Positions 49,289 to 58,941 of a stretch of DNA of 64,000 nucleotides are shown here, one piece after another; within the stretch, counting starts at the first letter, position 1; each line of letters starts with the position of its first letter. The DNA is taken from assembly GCA_036785325.1 (NCBI GenBank), contig JAXIVH010000008.1, positions 9,838,395 through 9,902,394 of the forward strand. Direction: 5' to 3'. The notes under the pieces were generated by a model. It was not told the DNA's origin. It worked only from the letters and a program-made list of their open reading frames with translations, and made no database searches. Source of the stretch: Urophycis tenuis (taxonomy: Eukaryota > Chordata > Actinopteri > Gadiformes > Phycidae). Made by a program: the position numbers and the translations under genes.

Positions 49289-50100
49289 CAACCATCCCAG
49301 TCCGACTAAGTTAAATTTAAACTGCGTTTGGCTGATAGTTGGTAGTTGGGCCTCTTTACAACACAGACAGGATCATGCCTATCCTTTGTAGGCTACATGC
49401 TTTATCAACTAGCTGTAGACTATAGCTTTGCACAATCAACTTACAAATAGTGCATATAGCAATAACATAAGCTCAGATAACATTTGGCTGAAGTCGAATT
49501 TCAAATCTCACACAGAGCCCACCAAATGAACTTGCAACGTTGAATCATAGCTGACTGCTAGCAAGCAAACCATGGCATGTCTTGGCATGTAGGCCTACCT
49601 ATCCAGAGGAAACATGGCACATTAGTACGTTTTCAATTTCCCTCAGGGATCAATAAAGTATGTCTGTCTGTCTGTCTGTCTGTCTGTCCGTTACTAGGTT
49701 ACTACAATATTTTGTCAATAATCGACCGATAATAACAAACTTTCAACTTACCTCAATATGTTTTTTTGAATTAGACGGCGACTTGTTGAAAGCAATTAGT
49801 TTGTGGTACTTGGATGCGAAGAGCTTGCGGCGCATTCGAGTTGTTTTTGCATCCAATTATCCATCCATCCAATTTTGCATCCAATTACCACATCCACAGT
49901 AAAGGGTTATTGGCTATGTTCCTGGGTACAAAACTCCTCGCTGGTGCTTGGTTGGGACATTTCGCTCGAGTGCTCGTCTTCGTACTAGTCTGCTTTTATT
50001 CTTCTCATCCAACCACAATCTAATTCACTCTATCCGGATTTATCTGGATAGGGTTATTTTTTGTGGGTGTGTTATTTTGAACGATGATGACAAGCCGGAC
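49289..50100. other. Intergenic, no gene seen
   Basis: A short retroposon tail AATTTCCCTCAGGGATCAAT followed by AAAGTA and (TGTC)n lies at 49636-49690 and matches the inverted copy near 61193. Otherwise nothing recognised. Confidence 0.5.
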
Positions 50101-50476
50101 TGAAAACAAGCCGACATGAAACAGGAGTAATGAGGCTACCTTTGAAACGAAAGGAGTATAAAGTACAGATACTTGCGTCAAAATGTAAGGAGTAAAAAGT
50201 CGACAGAAAAATAAATACTCCAGTGAAGTATAGATACCCAAAATTTCTACTGAAGTAAGGTAACAAAGTATGTGTTAGAGGTCGACCGATAGTGAATTTT
50301 TAAAGGCCGATATAATAACGATAGTTTGGAGCAGGAAAAAGCCGATAGCCGATTAATCGGCCGATACACCCCCCCCCCCCCCCCCCCCCCTCCCCCATGT
50401 GCGCTGTGTGCAGAGCAGCTCCTCCCCTCAGTGATCAGAGAGACAGACAGCAGCGCAGGCCAGGGAAGGAGCAGTT

Positions 50477-51232
50477 TAGGGCTGCTCGATTATGTCAAAA
50501 ATGATAATCACGATTATATTGATTGATATTGTAATTGCGATTATTAAAGACGATTATTCATTGATTAAAAAAAAAAAAAAATCTAAAAATGTTTTTGATG
50601 GTGCGACTCAAACATAGGTCCGTTGTGGTGGCAAAATATAATGCTGTTCACACTTCTCTTGCAACTTTTCCGCGACATTCATCATAAAGGGCAGGCAGCG
50701 CAATTCTACTGAAATGGTGACGTGGTGGTAACACATACCGCTTGTCCAATGTGTTTATCAGTTTATTGAACGCCGGGTCGCTAACGGTGCTGATAGGGCA
50801 CATGTCTTTGGCAATCATGTATGCGATTGCATCCGTTATTTCTTTATGCCTGCGGGAGCTGGGTGGATATGGGGTGGCATTGTATAGCGTCACCTTAATT
50901 GAGGATTGTGTTGCGGTGGCAGGAGTGGAGGAGCCTTTAATTTTTTCCTTCATTGCTTGGTCATGTATTACTCTGTGTGCGGACTTTAAGTGGTTAAATA
51001 GATTGGTCGTATTCGCTTGAGGTGCAGACCGTACGGTCGCGTGACATATCTTGCAAGTTTTCAGGCGGGGGCGGGGCGCAGCGGAGTGCGCAGGTGGAGA
51101 AAGAAGGGTTCGCTCCATTTACCATGAAAACACGGCGGGTGGCAGAATGATCGTTTTATTACGATGATCTTGTTTTAATGATCGAGGGAAAATCGTAATC
51201 GAAATCGAAATTCAATTAATCGCCCAGCCCTA
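50477..51232 (-). mobile_element. Deleted hAT element nested in the MITE, 8-bp TSD
   Basis: It begins TAGGGCTGCTCGATTATG and ends ATTAATCGCCCAGCCCTA. GAGCAGTT flanks both sides (50469-50476 and 51233-51240). It is a deletion derivative retaining only the transposase N-terminus (50648-51118). Confidence 0.9.
50648..51118 (-). pseudogene. BED zinc finger N-terminus of a hAT transposase
   Basis: The 156-residue open frame has a BED finger (CKICHATVRSAPQANTTNLF then NHLKSAHR) and continues HKEITDAIAYMIAKDMCPIS, typical of ZBED/hAT proteins before the catalytic core. The catalytic domain is missing because the element is internally deleted; termination is at AREV. Confidence 0.8.
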
Positions 51233-51619
51233 GAGCAGTTCATTGCGCTGTGGGGAAAAAAACTGCCATCGGCCACTATCGGGCCAATTTCCGTTAATGC
51301 CGACAGTTAATAAAACGTCCTATCGGCGCCGATTAATCGGCCAAACCGATTAATCGGTCGACCTATGGTATGTGTACTTCGTTACTTCACACCTCTGCCT
51401 TTAGCAATCCCTAATGTAACATGGTCATGAAGAAAAACATAAAGATGAAATAATAATTATGTATGATTGGTTTATAATAATATTCTATTTCTATTGGATT
51501 GAAAACCCTCGAAAATGTTCTACATTTCTCAATTCCTTCCTTATGGTACTTTATTCACACGGCACTTTTTTTTTGTAATGCATAACTGCACTTATATCGA
51601 CTTGTCTATGATAAATATG

Positions 51620-51727
51620 GGCTGGCATAGCCCAGTGGAGGGTTGGTGGTTTGATCCCCACCTCCAACTGTCCACATGACAAACCCCACAAATGTACGCT
51701 TCAGACAGAAGCGTCTGCTAAATGCCC
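51620..51727 (+). mobile_element. tRNA-derived SINE, short copy
   Basis: It shares CCAACTGTCCACATGACAAA, CCCCACAAATGTAC and AAGCGTCTGCTAAATGCC with the SINE at 1825-1994 but lacks part of the head. Box B-like GGTTTGATCCCC is visible. Confidence 0.75.
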
Positions 51728-51875
51728 TTCTTAAATAAAACAAGTAGGCCTATTATGTGCACACAATTATAAGTTATACATTTACTACAAAAAATAAAAC
51801 ATTCTGTACATTATATTATACATTGTGGACCCTGATTGGAAACTTAACAAGGCCCCTGAATGATTCGGTGCCATG

Positions 51876-53250
51876 TTAAGTTTCCTTGTCGTTTGTGGTC
51901 TTCATGCAGGGGATGAGTCGGTGAAGCCAGGAGAAACACTTCTTTCTCTTCTTGACATTCTCCTCCGTAGACTCCTGTACACAAAAGATACAAATCAGCC
52001 ATTTAGTTCCCCGCTGCAGGAAGAAACATGAAAGCATTAAAGCCTTGTGTATCATATCTGTTGTACGGATTTTACTGGGCCGTGCTTTCAGCACAGTCAT
52101 ACTGTACGTACACACCGCCAGCGACTTGAGCTTCGAAAGATTCCGGAAGTCATTCACTTTCAATGGAAGCCGGCTTCTCTCAGCTGCAAGAAGCGGCAAA
52201 TCCGTCGGCGTCGCGTTTTGGGCGTCTTGAGCGACTTGAGCGTCAAGCAGAAAGTTGAAATTGAGTTAACTTTATGGTAATGAGCTATGACACTGTTCAG
52301 CGGCAAACGACCAGTAACCAATTGGAATAGACGTCCTTCGCGCGGGCTGATTCCCGAGAACATTCGATTCTTTCGAAACTTTCGTTCTTACCAAGACATT
52401 AGTTCCGAGAAAATGGAGAAGCTAATCATTGCGGTTGCTGGTTTCCCAATCATTGACGACATGAGTTTGTTCGCATATAGCCATCACTCGACACAAGTGA
52501 ATTAGCGTTTTATTTATTTAGGTTAATTATTCTCCCCCCCAACCAAATGTGACCAAAACGGTTATACAATTCCTGTCATTATATATGTCATTATAAAAGG
52601 TTTCTAGTGTTGTATGTATTGGCCGTGCAGTGGCTGCTTGTGCTTTTTCTTCAATCTTGTGTTTCTGGCGCCTTGTTTGCTTGGCGGCTCCTTTAAAAGA
52701 TAGAACATGATCGTACATAGAATACCGCTACGTCAGAGCGGCCAAAGCGTCTGAAAGCTTCCCCCTACTTTTGACAAGCGTCCTTGGCGGGGCGTTCAGA
52801 GCTTCTTGGAAGCTCAAGTCGCTGGCGGTGTGAACATACAGTATAGAGCTAATAAAACCAGACCCACCAGAGCTGGCGGGTGGGTCTGGTTCCCAGCCTG
52901 GGATCCAAGATGGTTGACCATCTCAACGGAGGAGGTGGTGAGGAACTCCTCCCCGCTCGCCTGGCACTCCCTGTGGAGACGCTCCTCCAGCAGGGTAGGG
53001 AGTCTCTCCTCCTCCGCCGCCTCCCTCCTCACGGGGATATTGACTGAGTAGGGGGTGTCGTCTCCCGGCTTCACCTCCTCCTCCCCAAAGCTCCAGGGGT
53101 TGGAGCACCACCGTGGCCATGAGGGAACAGGCCAGCAGGGCCATCTGAGGGTCCTCCATGAGGCCCTTCCTGGTCAGCCAGACACCAGGCAGAGCCTCTC
53201 CCTCGGGGGCCAACACAGATCCAGGGCCAGTTGGACCTGTTGAATAACCT
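51876..53250 (-). CDS. Unassigned gene-like region, two or more exons, frameshifted
   Basis: The terminal exon 51974-51876 (TAA at 51876) encodes ESTEENVKKRKKCFSWL and HRLIPCMKTTNDKET. It joins in phase 0 to a GC-rich exon ending at 52868 (GTGGGT donor) that encodes KPGDDTPYSVNIPVRREAAE and ERLPTLLEERLHRECQASGE. Upstream in another frame is EGEALPGVWLTRKGLMEDP then QMALLACSLMATVVLQPLEL. The two frames would be reconciled by one base fewer in a GGGG run near 53090, so either a sequencing/assembly error or a pseudogene. I do not recognise the family. A Harbinger-like MITE fills most of the intron. The 5' end is not defined. Confidence 0.4.
52099..52844. mobile_element. MITE with ~40-bp inverted termini, PIF/Harbinger-like
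   Basis: The left end ATACTGTACGTACACACCGC continues CAGCGACTTGAGCTTC and is mirrored by the right end. Inside, a plus-strand frame (52287-52505) contains MEKLIIAVAGFPIIDDMSLF, resembling the start of a MADF domain as carried by Harbinger elements. No transposase remains. Exact ends and target duplication are uncertain. Confidence 0.65.
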
Positions 53251-53516
53251 CACCCTTCATTTCCCTGTACTAATATAATATTACTGTACATCATGTTTAT
53301 TCAAAAAATAGGTCTTACATACATTTTGATAACATGTTACATCATTACATCATCACGTTTACAGTACTTTCACGTGAGCACCTTGCAATTGATGCCATTG
53401 GTACCGTTAGATGAAACACACATAGGCTTTAATCACGTTGATGGCAGAGAGGGGAAACTCGGATTGTCCTTGCACATGCTACTCCTGTTTTGGTGAATTC
53501 CATTCTGATATATTAT
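53250..53516. other. No feature seen
   Basis: AT-rich sequence with no recognised repeat or exon. Confidence 0.4.
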
Positions 53517-53843
53517 TATTGTGCATAGGAATGCACAATCTACCGCTTTTCTTCATATTATTCTTCTTCACACCAAATTCCTGCACTTAATGATTTACTT
53601 CCATATACCTGTGCTGTGTATTTTTCATTTTCGTAAACTTTATACTTTTTGAGATGTTTGCGATGAAAAATGAAAAAGCTCCCATAGAGATAACATTGAG
53701 CCTTTCCATTGTTACGTTTGACTTGATAATTCCTTTCCAGGTGTTCAGCTCAGTGGGTAGAGTGTGGGTTCCACAACTGGAGATTAACCGGTTCAATCCC
53801 TGCCCCAACTGACTTTATCTCATACAAGCATTCCTATGCACAA
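53517..53843. mobile_element. Possible MITE with TTGTGCATAGGAATG termini
   Basis: TTGTGCATAGGAATG at 53519-53533 is mirrored by CATTCCTATGCACAA at about 53829-53843. Inside are the dispersed repeat shared with 34130-34225 and a tRNA-like stretch TTCAGCTCAGTGGGTAGAGT with GGTTCAATCCC (53741-53800). No target duplication was identified. Confidence 0.5.
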
Positions 53844-53959
53844 GTAGTTCCTTACGTGGAATTACATGATCTAGGTGTTATTATTATTATTGCTGCTATT
53901 TTTATTATCACTGCCACTGCCATTGTTGATCTGCATCTCTTCGTCAAGTCTTCACTGTG

Positions 53960-54131
53960 CCATGCCTTGATTCCTCCCCCCCAGGGGAGAGGAAATCTGC
54001 CTCGGCCTGAGCCTGGTCTATCCCAGGTTTCTGCCTGTTAAAAGGCAGTTTTTCCTTGCCACTGATGCATAAAGTGCTTGCTCACGGTGGGAATCTGTTG
54101 GGTCTCTTTTAATAACATTAAAGGAGCCCAG
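53960..54131 (+). repeat. 5' half of a dispersed repeat interrupted by the LINE tandem
   Basis: It contains GCCTGTTAAAAGGCAGTTTT, TCCTTGCCACTGATGC and GCTTGCTCACGGTGGGAATC ending TCTTTTAATAACATTAAAG. By memory this is the left half of a common teleost repeat whose right half continues AGAGTTTGGTCTAGACCTGC. That right half is found at 58942 on the other side of the LINE copies. Confidence 0.7.
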
Positions 54132-55305
54132 GAGCCCAGGAGACGGTCGAGCAAGCTGAGGCGCGGCTGCGCCACGGTGTTCTGGTGGGAACAGTGGCGA
54201 CAGGCCGGGCAGGGCTTGGGAGCAACCCAGGGCCTCGGTATAACAAGGCCCGGGGGAAGGAGAGGCGGCAGCTTATCCAGGAAGAGGTTCGAGCAGGGCT
54301 GGAGGAGACCCGCTCAAGCAAGATGGTCGGGATGAGACAACAGGGGGCGTGGACTAGATGGGAGCAGACACTGGATAGGAAGATTTCTTGGTCAGAGCTT
54401 TGGAAGGCAGAGCCATTCCGTATAAAGTTTTTGATCCAGTCAGTCTACGACGTCCTCCCCAGCCCTTCCAACCTCTTCTGTTGGGGCCTGGCAGAAACAC
54501 CTGCTTGCCCTTTGTGTCAGAGGAGAGGATCACTGGAGCACATCCTAAGCTGTTGCCCGAAAGCCCTGGGCGAGGGGCGCTATCGTTGGCGCCACGACCA
54601 GGTGCTGAAGGTGATAGCAGATACCATCTGCTCGGGATCTCACTCAGCAAGCAGCAACAGCCAGCTAGGCATTCAATCACCTTTGTTAAATCTGGTGAGA
54701 AGCCTCAACAACGCCCAGGCCAAACAGGGGGGCTCCTGACAACAGCTAGGGACTGGCAGCTGAAGGTGGACTTGGGGAAACAGCTTAAATTCCCAGAGAC
54801 CATCGCAGTGACCACACTTAGGCCGGACTTGGTTCTTATGTCAGAATCAACAAGGCAGGTGATACTGCTGGAGTTGACTGTGCCCTGGGAAGACCGGATG
54901 GAGGAGGCATTTGAGAGGAAGAGGGCCAAGTATGAGGAGCTGGCAGGCGAATGCCGGCGCAACGGATGGAAGACTCGTTGTAGTCCCATTGAGGTTGGTT
55001 GCCGAGGTTTCGCAGGCCAGTCACTCTGCAGGGCCCTCAAGTTGTTGGGAATAAGGGGACTGCACAGTAAGAAAGCCATCAAGAACATCACTGATGCTGC
55101 TGAGAAGGCATCAAGATGGCTGTGGATCAGGAGGGGTGATCCGTGGGCCACACAAGCTACCTAGACACAAGCCGGGGTCTGATCACCCCCGGCTGGGTCG
55201 CCTGGGCGAGGGTGTCTGATGTTGAGAGACCCGAAACACCCTATGACCTCAGGTTACATCACTGATGATGTGTCTAGGTTGCACCAGAGGGTGTATATTA
55301 AACCA
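54132..55305 (+). mobile_element. 5'-truncated copy of the REL-endonuclease LINE
   Basis: 1174 bp matching 57767-58941 (1175 bp) of the full copy, with no substitution noticed by eye and a single-base loss (CTCGGGATC here, CTCGGGGATC there, near 54637), which shifts the frame. It begins inside the C-terminal coding region and ends ATATTAAACCA, directly abutting the 5' end of the next copy. The octamer GAGCCCAG is doubled at the left junction. Confidence 0.95.
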
Positions 55306-58300
55306 GTTAATTCTGGCAGAGCCAGTGACCTCCGGGAAAGACCGGATGACTACCACGAATAGAGTGGTGACAGCTGGAGAGGCAGCAGACAGCTGGAAAG
55401 ACAGCAACCGGGGCAGTGAGGGCTAGCACCCCAAACTGCAGCTCCCGTGAGGGAGCACCCACAATAAGCTACGGAAAACCCTAAAGAGTTATACCCCCGG
55501 GGGTGCCCGAGAGGGGGGGAGGATGAGCACCCCAACAGGATGGACGTACAGGTTTTGACCCAAGCTAACGGAATTACGACTATGAGTGCAGTTTGCTTAT
55601 GTGGTAAAGTCTGCAAAAACCCGCGTGGTCTTAAGATCCACCAGACCAAGATGAAATGCTTGACTGGGAGGCAAGTGGTGCAACGCACAGGACCAGTGCC
55701 TGGTGAGACGCAGGAGGAGCCCGGCCCGGAGTCACCCCACAGTGCCCAGACCCTCCACGCCCCACAAGCCCTACCCCAAGTCATGCATTCAGAACACCGT
55801 CGGGTTAAGTGGCCTTCAGCCAACATGGTGAAGGAGTGGTGCCAGTTCGATGCGGATGTTGATCAGATTCTCGAAGCCACAGCCAGGGGAGATGCTGACC
55901 AGAAATTGCGCACAATGAGTGCAATGATTGTCAGCATCGCCGCCGAAAGGTTTGGCACCAAGGAGCACCACCCGATCAGCGGTGCAGGGGAGCCAAACCG
56001 ACGGCAGAAGAAGATCAGCCAGCTGCGGCAAGAGCTTAGACTGCTAGGACGGCAGTACAAGCAGGCAAGAGAGGAAGAGAAGGTAAGTATAGCAGAGCTC
56101 CGCAACATCGTAAGGAGGAATCTCACGACACTCCGTCGTGCTGAATGGCACAGGAAGAGGGGGAAGGAGAGAGCCAAGAAGCGTGCCGCCTTCATTTCAG
56201 GCCCTTTCAACTTCACCAAGAAGATCCTTGGGCAGAAGCGAGGTGGACAATTGGCCTGCTCTCAAGAAGAGGTTGACAAGTACCTCAGGGCAACTTACAG
56301 CGACAGCGCAAGGGAGCAGGATCTTGGACCCTGCAGCTTTCTGATTACACCACCAGAACCCACTTCAGCATTTAATACCAAGGAGCCAACCCTGAGAGAA
56401 GTTGAGGACATAGTCAGAGCAGCTAGATCCAACTCAGCTCCAGGTCCCAGTGGAGTACCATATGTTGTCTACAAGAGGTGCCCCAGGCTTATGCAGCGAC
56501 TCTGGAAGATCCTTAGGGTCATCTGGAGGAGGGGGAAGGTGGCTCAGCAGTGGAGGCATGCAGAGGGTGTATGGATTCCGAAGGAAGAGAACTCTCGCAC
56601 CATCGAGCAGTTTAGAAACATCTCACTCCTGAGTGTGGAGGGCAAGGTGTTCTTCAGCATTGTTGCCCGGCGCATGACAGAGTTCTTCCTGAAGAATGCA
56701 TACATCGACACCTCTGTGCAGAAGGGGGGGGTCCCAAGGGTACCAGGGTGCATTGAGCACACGGGAGTTGTTACTCAGCTCATCCGGGAGGCCCGGGAGG
56801 GCAATGGGAACCTGGCAGTTTTGTGGCTTGACCTGTCTAATGCTTACGGGTCAATTCCCCACAAACTGGTGGAGACCTCGCTTGACCGGCATCATGTTCC
56901 AGGCAAGATCAGGGACCTCATACTGGACTATTACAACTCTTTCAGTTTGAGAGTCACCTCGGGGACAGTAACATCAGCATCACATCGGCTGGAGAAAGGC
57001 ATAATCACTGGGTGTACAGTCTCAGTGATTTTGTTTGCCTTGGCCATGAACATGCTTGTTAAGTCAGCGGAGGTGGAGTGCAGAGGACCGCTCACCAAGT
57101 CAGGTGTGCGGCAGCCTCCCATTAGAGCTTTTATGGATGACCTGACAGTTATTACAACATCAGTTCCAGGTTGTAGGTGGGTTCTCCAAGGCCTTGAGCG
57201 GCTCATTAACTGGGCGCGTATGGGCTTTAAGCCTGCTAAGTCCCGTTCCCTGGTGGTGAAGAAGGGGAAGGTTACAGACAAGTTCCGGTTCTCGCTGGGA
57301 GGTGTCCAGATTCCATCGGTTTCAGAGGAGCCAGTGAAGAGCCTGGGGAAGATCTTTGATGGCACCCTGAGGGACAAAGCAGCGCTCAAGGCGACCAGCA
57401 GAGAACTGGGTAACTGGCTAGTGGCGGTGGATAAGTCAGGGCTGCCAGGTAAGTATAAAGCATGGATATATCAGCATGGCATCCTGCCACGCCTCCTCTG
57501 GCCACTACTGGTCTACGATGTCCCACTAACGACCGTTGAGGGCTTCGAGCGTAAGGTAAGTAGCTTCCTTCGCAGGTGGTTGGGCCTACCAAGAAGCCTC
57601 AGCAGCATAGCCTTGTATGGGCATAAGAACAAGCTGCGACTTCCCTTCAGTAGTCTGTCGGAGGAGTTCATGGTTACCCGTGCGAGAGAGGTGCTGCTGT
57701 ACAGAGACTCGAGTGACACCAAAGTCTCCTTAGCGGGGATTGAAGTGCGGACTGGGCGGAAGTGGAGAGCCCAGGAGACGGTCGAGCAAGCTGAGGCGCG
57801 GCTGCGCCACGGTGTTCTGGTGGGAACAGTGGCGACAGGCCGGGCAGGGCTTGGGAGCAACCCAGGGCCTCGGTATAACAAGGCCCGGGGGAAGGAGAGG
57901 CGGCAGCTTATCCAGGAAGAGGTTCGAGCAGGGCTGGAGGAGACCCGCTCAAGCAAGATGGTCGGGATGAGACAACAGGGGGCGTGGACTAGATGGGAGC
58001 AGACACTGGATAGGAAGATTTCTTGGTCAGAGCTTTGGAAGGCAGAGCCATTCCGTATAAAGTTTTTGATCCAGTCAGTCTACGACGTCCTCCCCAGCCC
58101 TTCCAACCTCTTCTGTTGGGGCCTGGCAGAAACACCTGCTTGCCCTTTGTGTCAGAGGAGAGGATCACTGGAGCACATCCTAAGCTGTTGCCCGAAAGCC
58201 CTGGGCGAGGGGCGCTATCGTTGGCGCCACGACCAGGTGCTGAAGGTGATAGCAGATACCATCTGCTCGGGGATCTCACTCAGCAAGCAGCAACAGCCAG

Positions 58301-58941
58301 CTAGGCATTCAATCACCTTTGTTAAATCTGGTGAGAAGCCTCAACAACGCCCAGGCCAAACAGGGGGGCTCCTGACAACAGCTAGGGACTGGCAGCTGAA
58401 GGTGGACTTGGGGAAACAGCTTAAATTCCCAGAGACCATCGCAGTGACCACACTTAGGCCGGACTTGGTTCTTATGTCAGAATCAACAAGGCAGGTGATA
58501 CTGCTGGAGTTGACTGTGCCCTGGGAAGACCGGATGGAGGAGGCATTTGAGAGGAAGAGGGCCAAGTATGAGGAGCTGGCAGGCGAATGCCGGCGCAACG
58601 GATGGAAGACTCGTTGTAGTCCCATTGAGGTTGGTTGCCGAGGTTTCGCAGGCCAGTCACTCTGCAGGGCCCTCAAGTTGTTGGGAATAAGGGGACTGCA
58701 CAGTAAGAAAGCCATCAAGAACATCACTGATGCTGCTGAGAAGGCATCAAGATGGCTGTGGATCAGGAGGGGTGATCCGTGGGCCACACAAGCTACCTAG
58801 ACACAAGCCGGGGTCTGATCACCCCCGGCTGGGTCGCCTGGGCGAGGGTGTCTGATGTTGAGAGACCCGAAACACCCTATGACCTCAGGTTACATCACTG
58901 ATGATGTGTCTAGGTTGCACCAGAGGGTGTATATTAAACCA
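55306..58941 (+). mobile_element. Full-length non-LTR retrotransposon with restriction-like endonuclease
   Basis: 3636 bp: a 234-bp GC-rich 5'UTR, one intact ORF (55540-58800), and a 141-bp 3'UTR ending GGGTGTATATTAAACCA without a poly(A) tail. The structure (one ORF, N-terminal zinc finger, central RT, C-terminal CCHC plus PD-(D/E)xK nuclease) is that of the R2/R4/Rex6/HERO group. Confidence 0.9.
55540..58800 (+). CDS. Reverse transcriptase / restriction-like endonuclease polyprotein (R4/HERO-type), intact
   Basis: 1086 residues with no stop. An N-terminal C2HC finger (C21, C25, H34, C40 in CLCGKVCKNPRGLKIHQ) probably binds target DNA. The central reverse transcriptase includes RSNSAPGPSGVPYVVYK (motif 1 region), VWIPKEENSRTIEQFRNISL, LWLDLSNAYGSIPH (catalytic Asp of motif A), KGIITGCTVSVILFALAMN (motif B) and the catalytic box F531-M-D-D534. 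The C-terminal gag-knuckle is C868-x2-C871-x7-H879-x3/4-C. It is followed by RPD975LVL, E990LTVPWEDR and K1009Y, the PD-(D/E)xK nuclease pattern of R2-like elements. The FMDD box differs from the more usual YADD. It would nick target DNA and prime reverse transcription there. Alternative start: Met15. Clade assignment between R4/Rex6 and HERO is from memory. Confidence 0.93.
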   Translation: MDVQVLTQANGITTMSAVCLCGKVCKNPRGLKIHQTKMKCLTGRQVVQRTGPVPGETQEEPGPESPHSAQTLHAPQALPQVMHSEHRRVKWPSANMVKEWCQFDADVDQILEATARGDADQKLRTMSAMIVSIAAERFGTKEHHPISGAGEPNRRQKKISQLRQELRLLGRQYKQAREEEKVSIAELRNIVRRNLTTLRRAEWHRKRGKERAKKRAAFISGPFNFTKKILGQKRGGQLACSQEEVDKYLRATYSDSAREQDLGPCSFLITPPEPTSAFNTKEPTLREVEDIVRAARSNSAPGPSGVPYVVYKRCPRLMQRLWKILRVIWRRGKVAQQWRHAEGVWIPKEENSRTIEQFRNISLLSVEGKVFFSIVARRMTEFFLKNAYIDTSVQKGGVPRVPGCIEHTGVVTQLIREAREGNGNLAVLWLDLSNAYGSIPHKLVETSLDRHHVPGKIRDLILDYYNSFSLRVTSGTVTSASHRLEKGIITGCTVSVILFALAMNMLVKSAEVECRGPLTKSGVRQPPIRAFMDDLTVITTSVPGCRWVLQGLERLINWARMGFKPAKSRSLVVKKGKVTDKFRFSLGGVQIPSVSEEPVKSLGKIFDGTLRDKAALKATSRELGNWLVAVDKSGLPGKYKAWIYQHGILPRLLWPLLVYDVPLTTVEGFERKVSSFLRRWLGLPRSLSSIALYGHKNKLRLPFSSLSEEFMVTRAREVLLYRDSSDTKVSLAGIEVRTGRKWRAQETVEQAEARLRHGVLVGTVATGRAGLGSNPGPRYNKARGKERRQLIQEEVRAGLEETRSSKMVGMRQQGAWTRWEQTLDRKISWSELWKAEPFRIKFLIQSVYDVLPSPSNLFCWGLAETPACPLCQRRGSLEHILSCCPKALGEGRYRWRHDQVLKVIADTICSGISLSKQQQPARHSITFVKSGEKPQQRPGQTGGLLTTARDWQLKVDLGKQLKFPETIAVTTLRPDLVLMSESTRQVILLELTVPWEDRMEEAFERKRAKYEELAGECRRNGWKTRCSPIEVGCRGFAGQSLCRALKLLGIRGLHSKKAIKNITDAAEKASRWLWIRRGDPWATQAT

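Larger units (their letters stand above)
50276..51367. mobile_element. hAT-type MITE (GGTCGACCGAT family), 8-bp TSD
   Basis: It begins TAGAGGTCGACCGAT and ends ATCGGTCGACCTATG. GTATGTGT flanks both sides (50268-50275 and 51368-51375). It contains CCGATTAATCGG palindromes and is itself interrupted by the element at 50477-51232. Confidence 0.85.
50100..51405. mobile_element. Outer MITE split by the 50276-51367 element
   Basis: Left part (about 50100-50275) has GAGTATAAAGTACAGATACT and GGAGTAAAAAGTCGAC; right part (51368-51405) reads GTACTTCGTTACTTCACACC then TCTG. Together they resemble fish MITEs with CAGAGGTGTGAAGTAACGAA termini. The left boundary is not defined. Confidence 0.5.

Noticed and set aside
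53741..53811. tRNA-like sequence TTCAGCTCAGTGGGTAGAGT with GGTTCAATCCC
   Set aside because: Does not fold into a complete tRNA by eye and lies inside repeat sequence; more likely SINE-derived.
54185..55164. Two overlapping open frames as separate genes
   Set aside because: They are one frameshifted, 5'-truncated copy of the LINE C-terminus.
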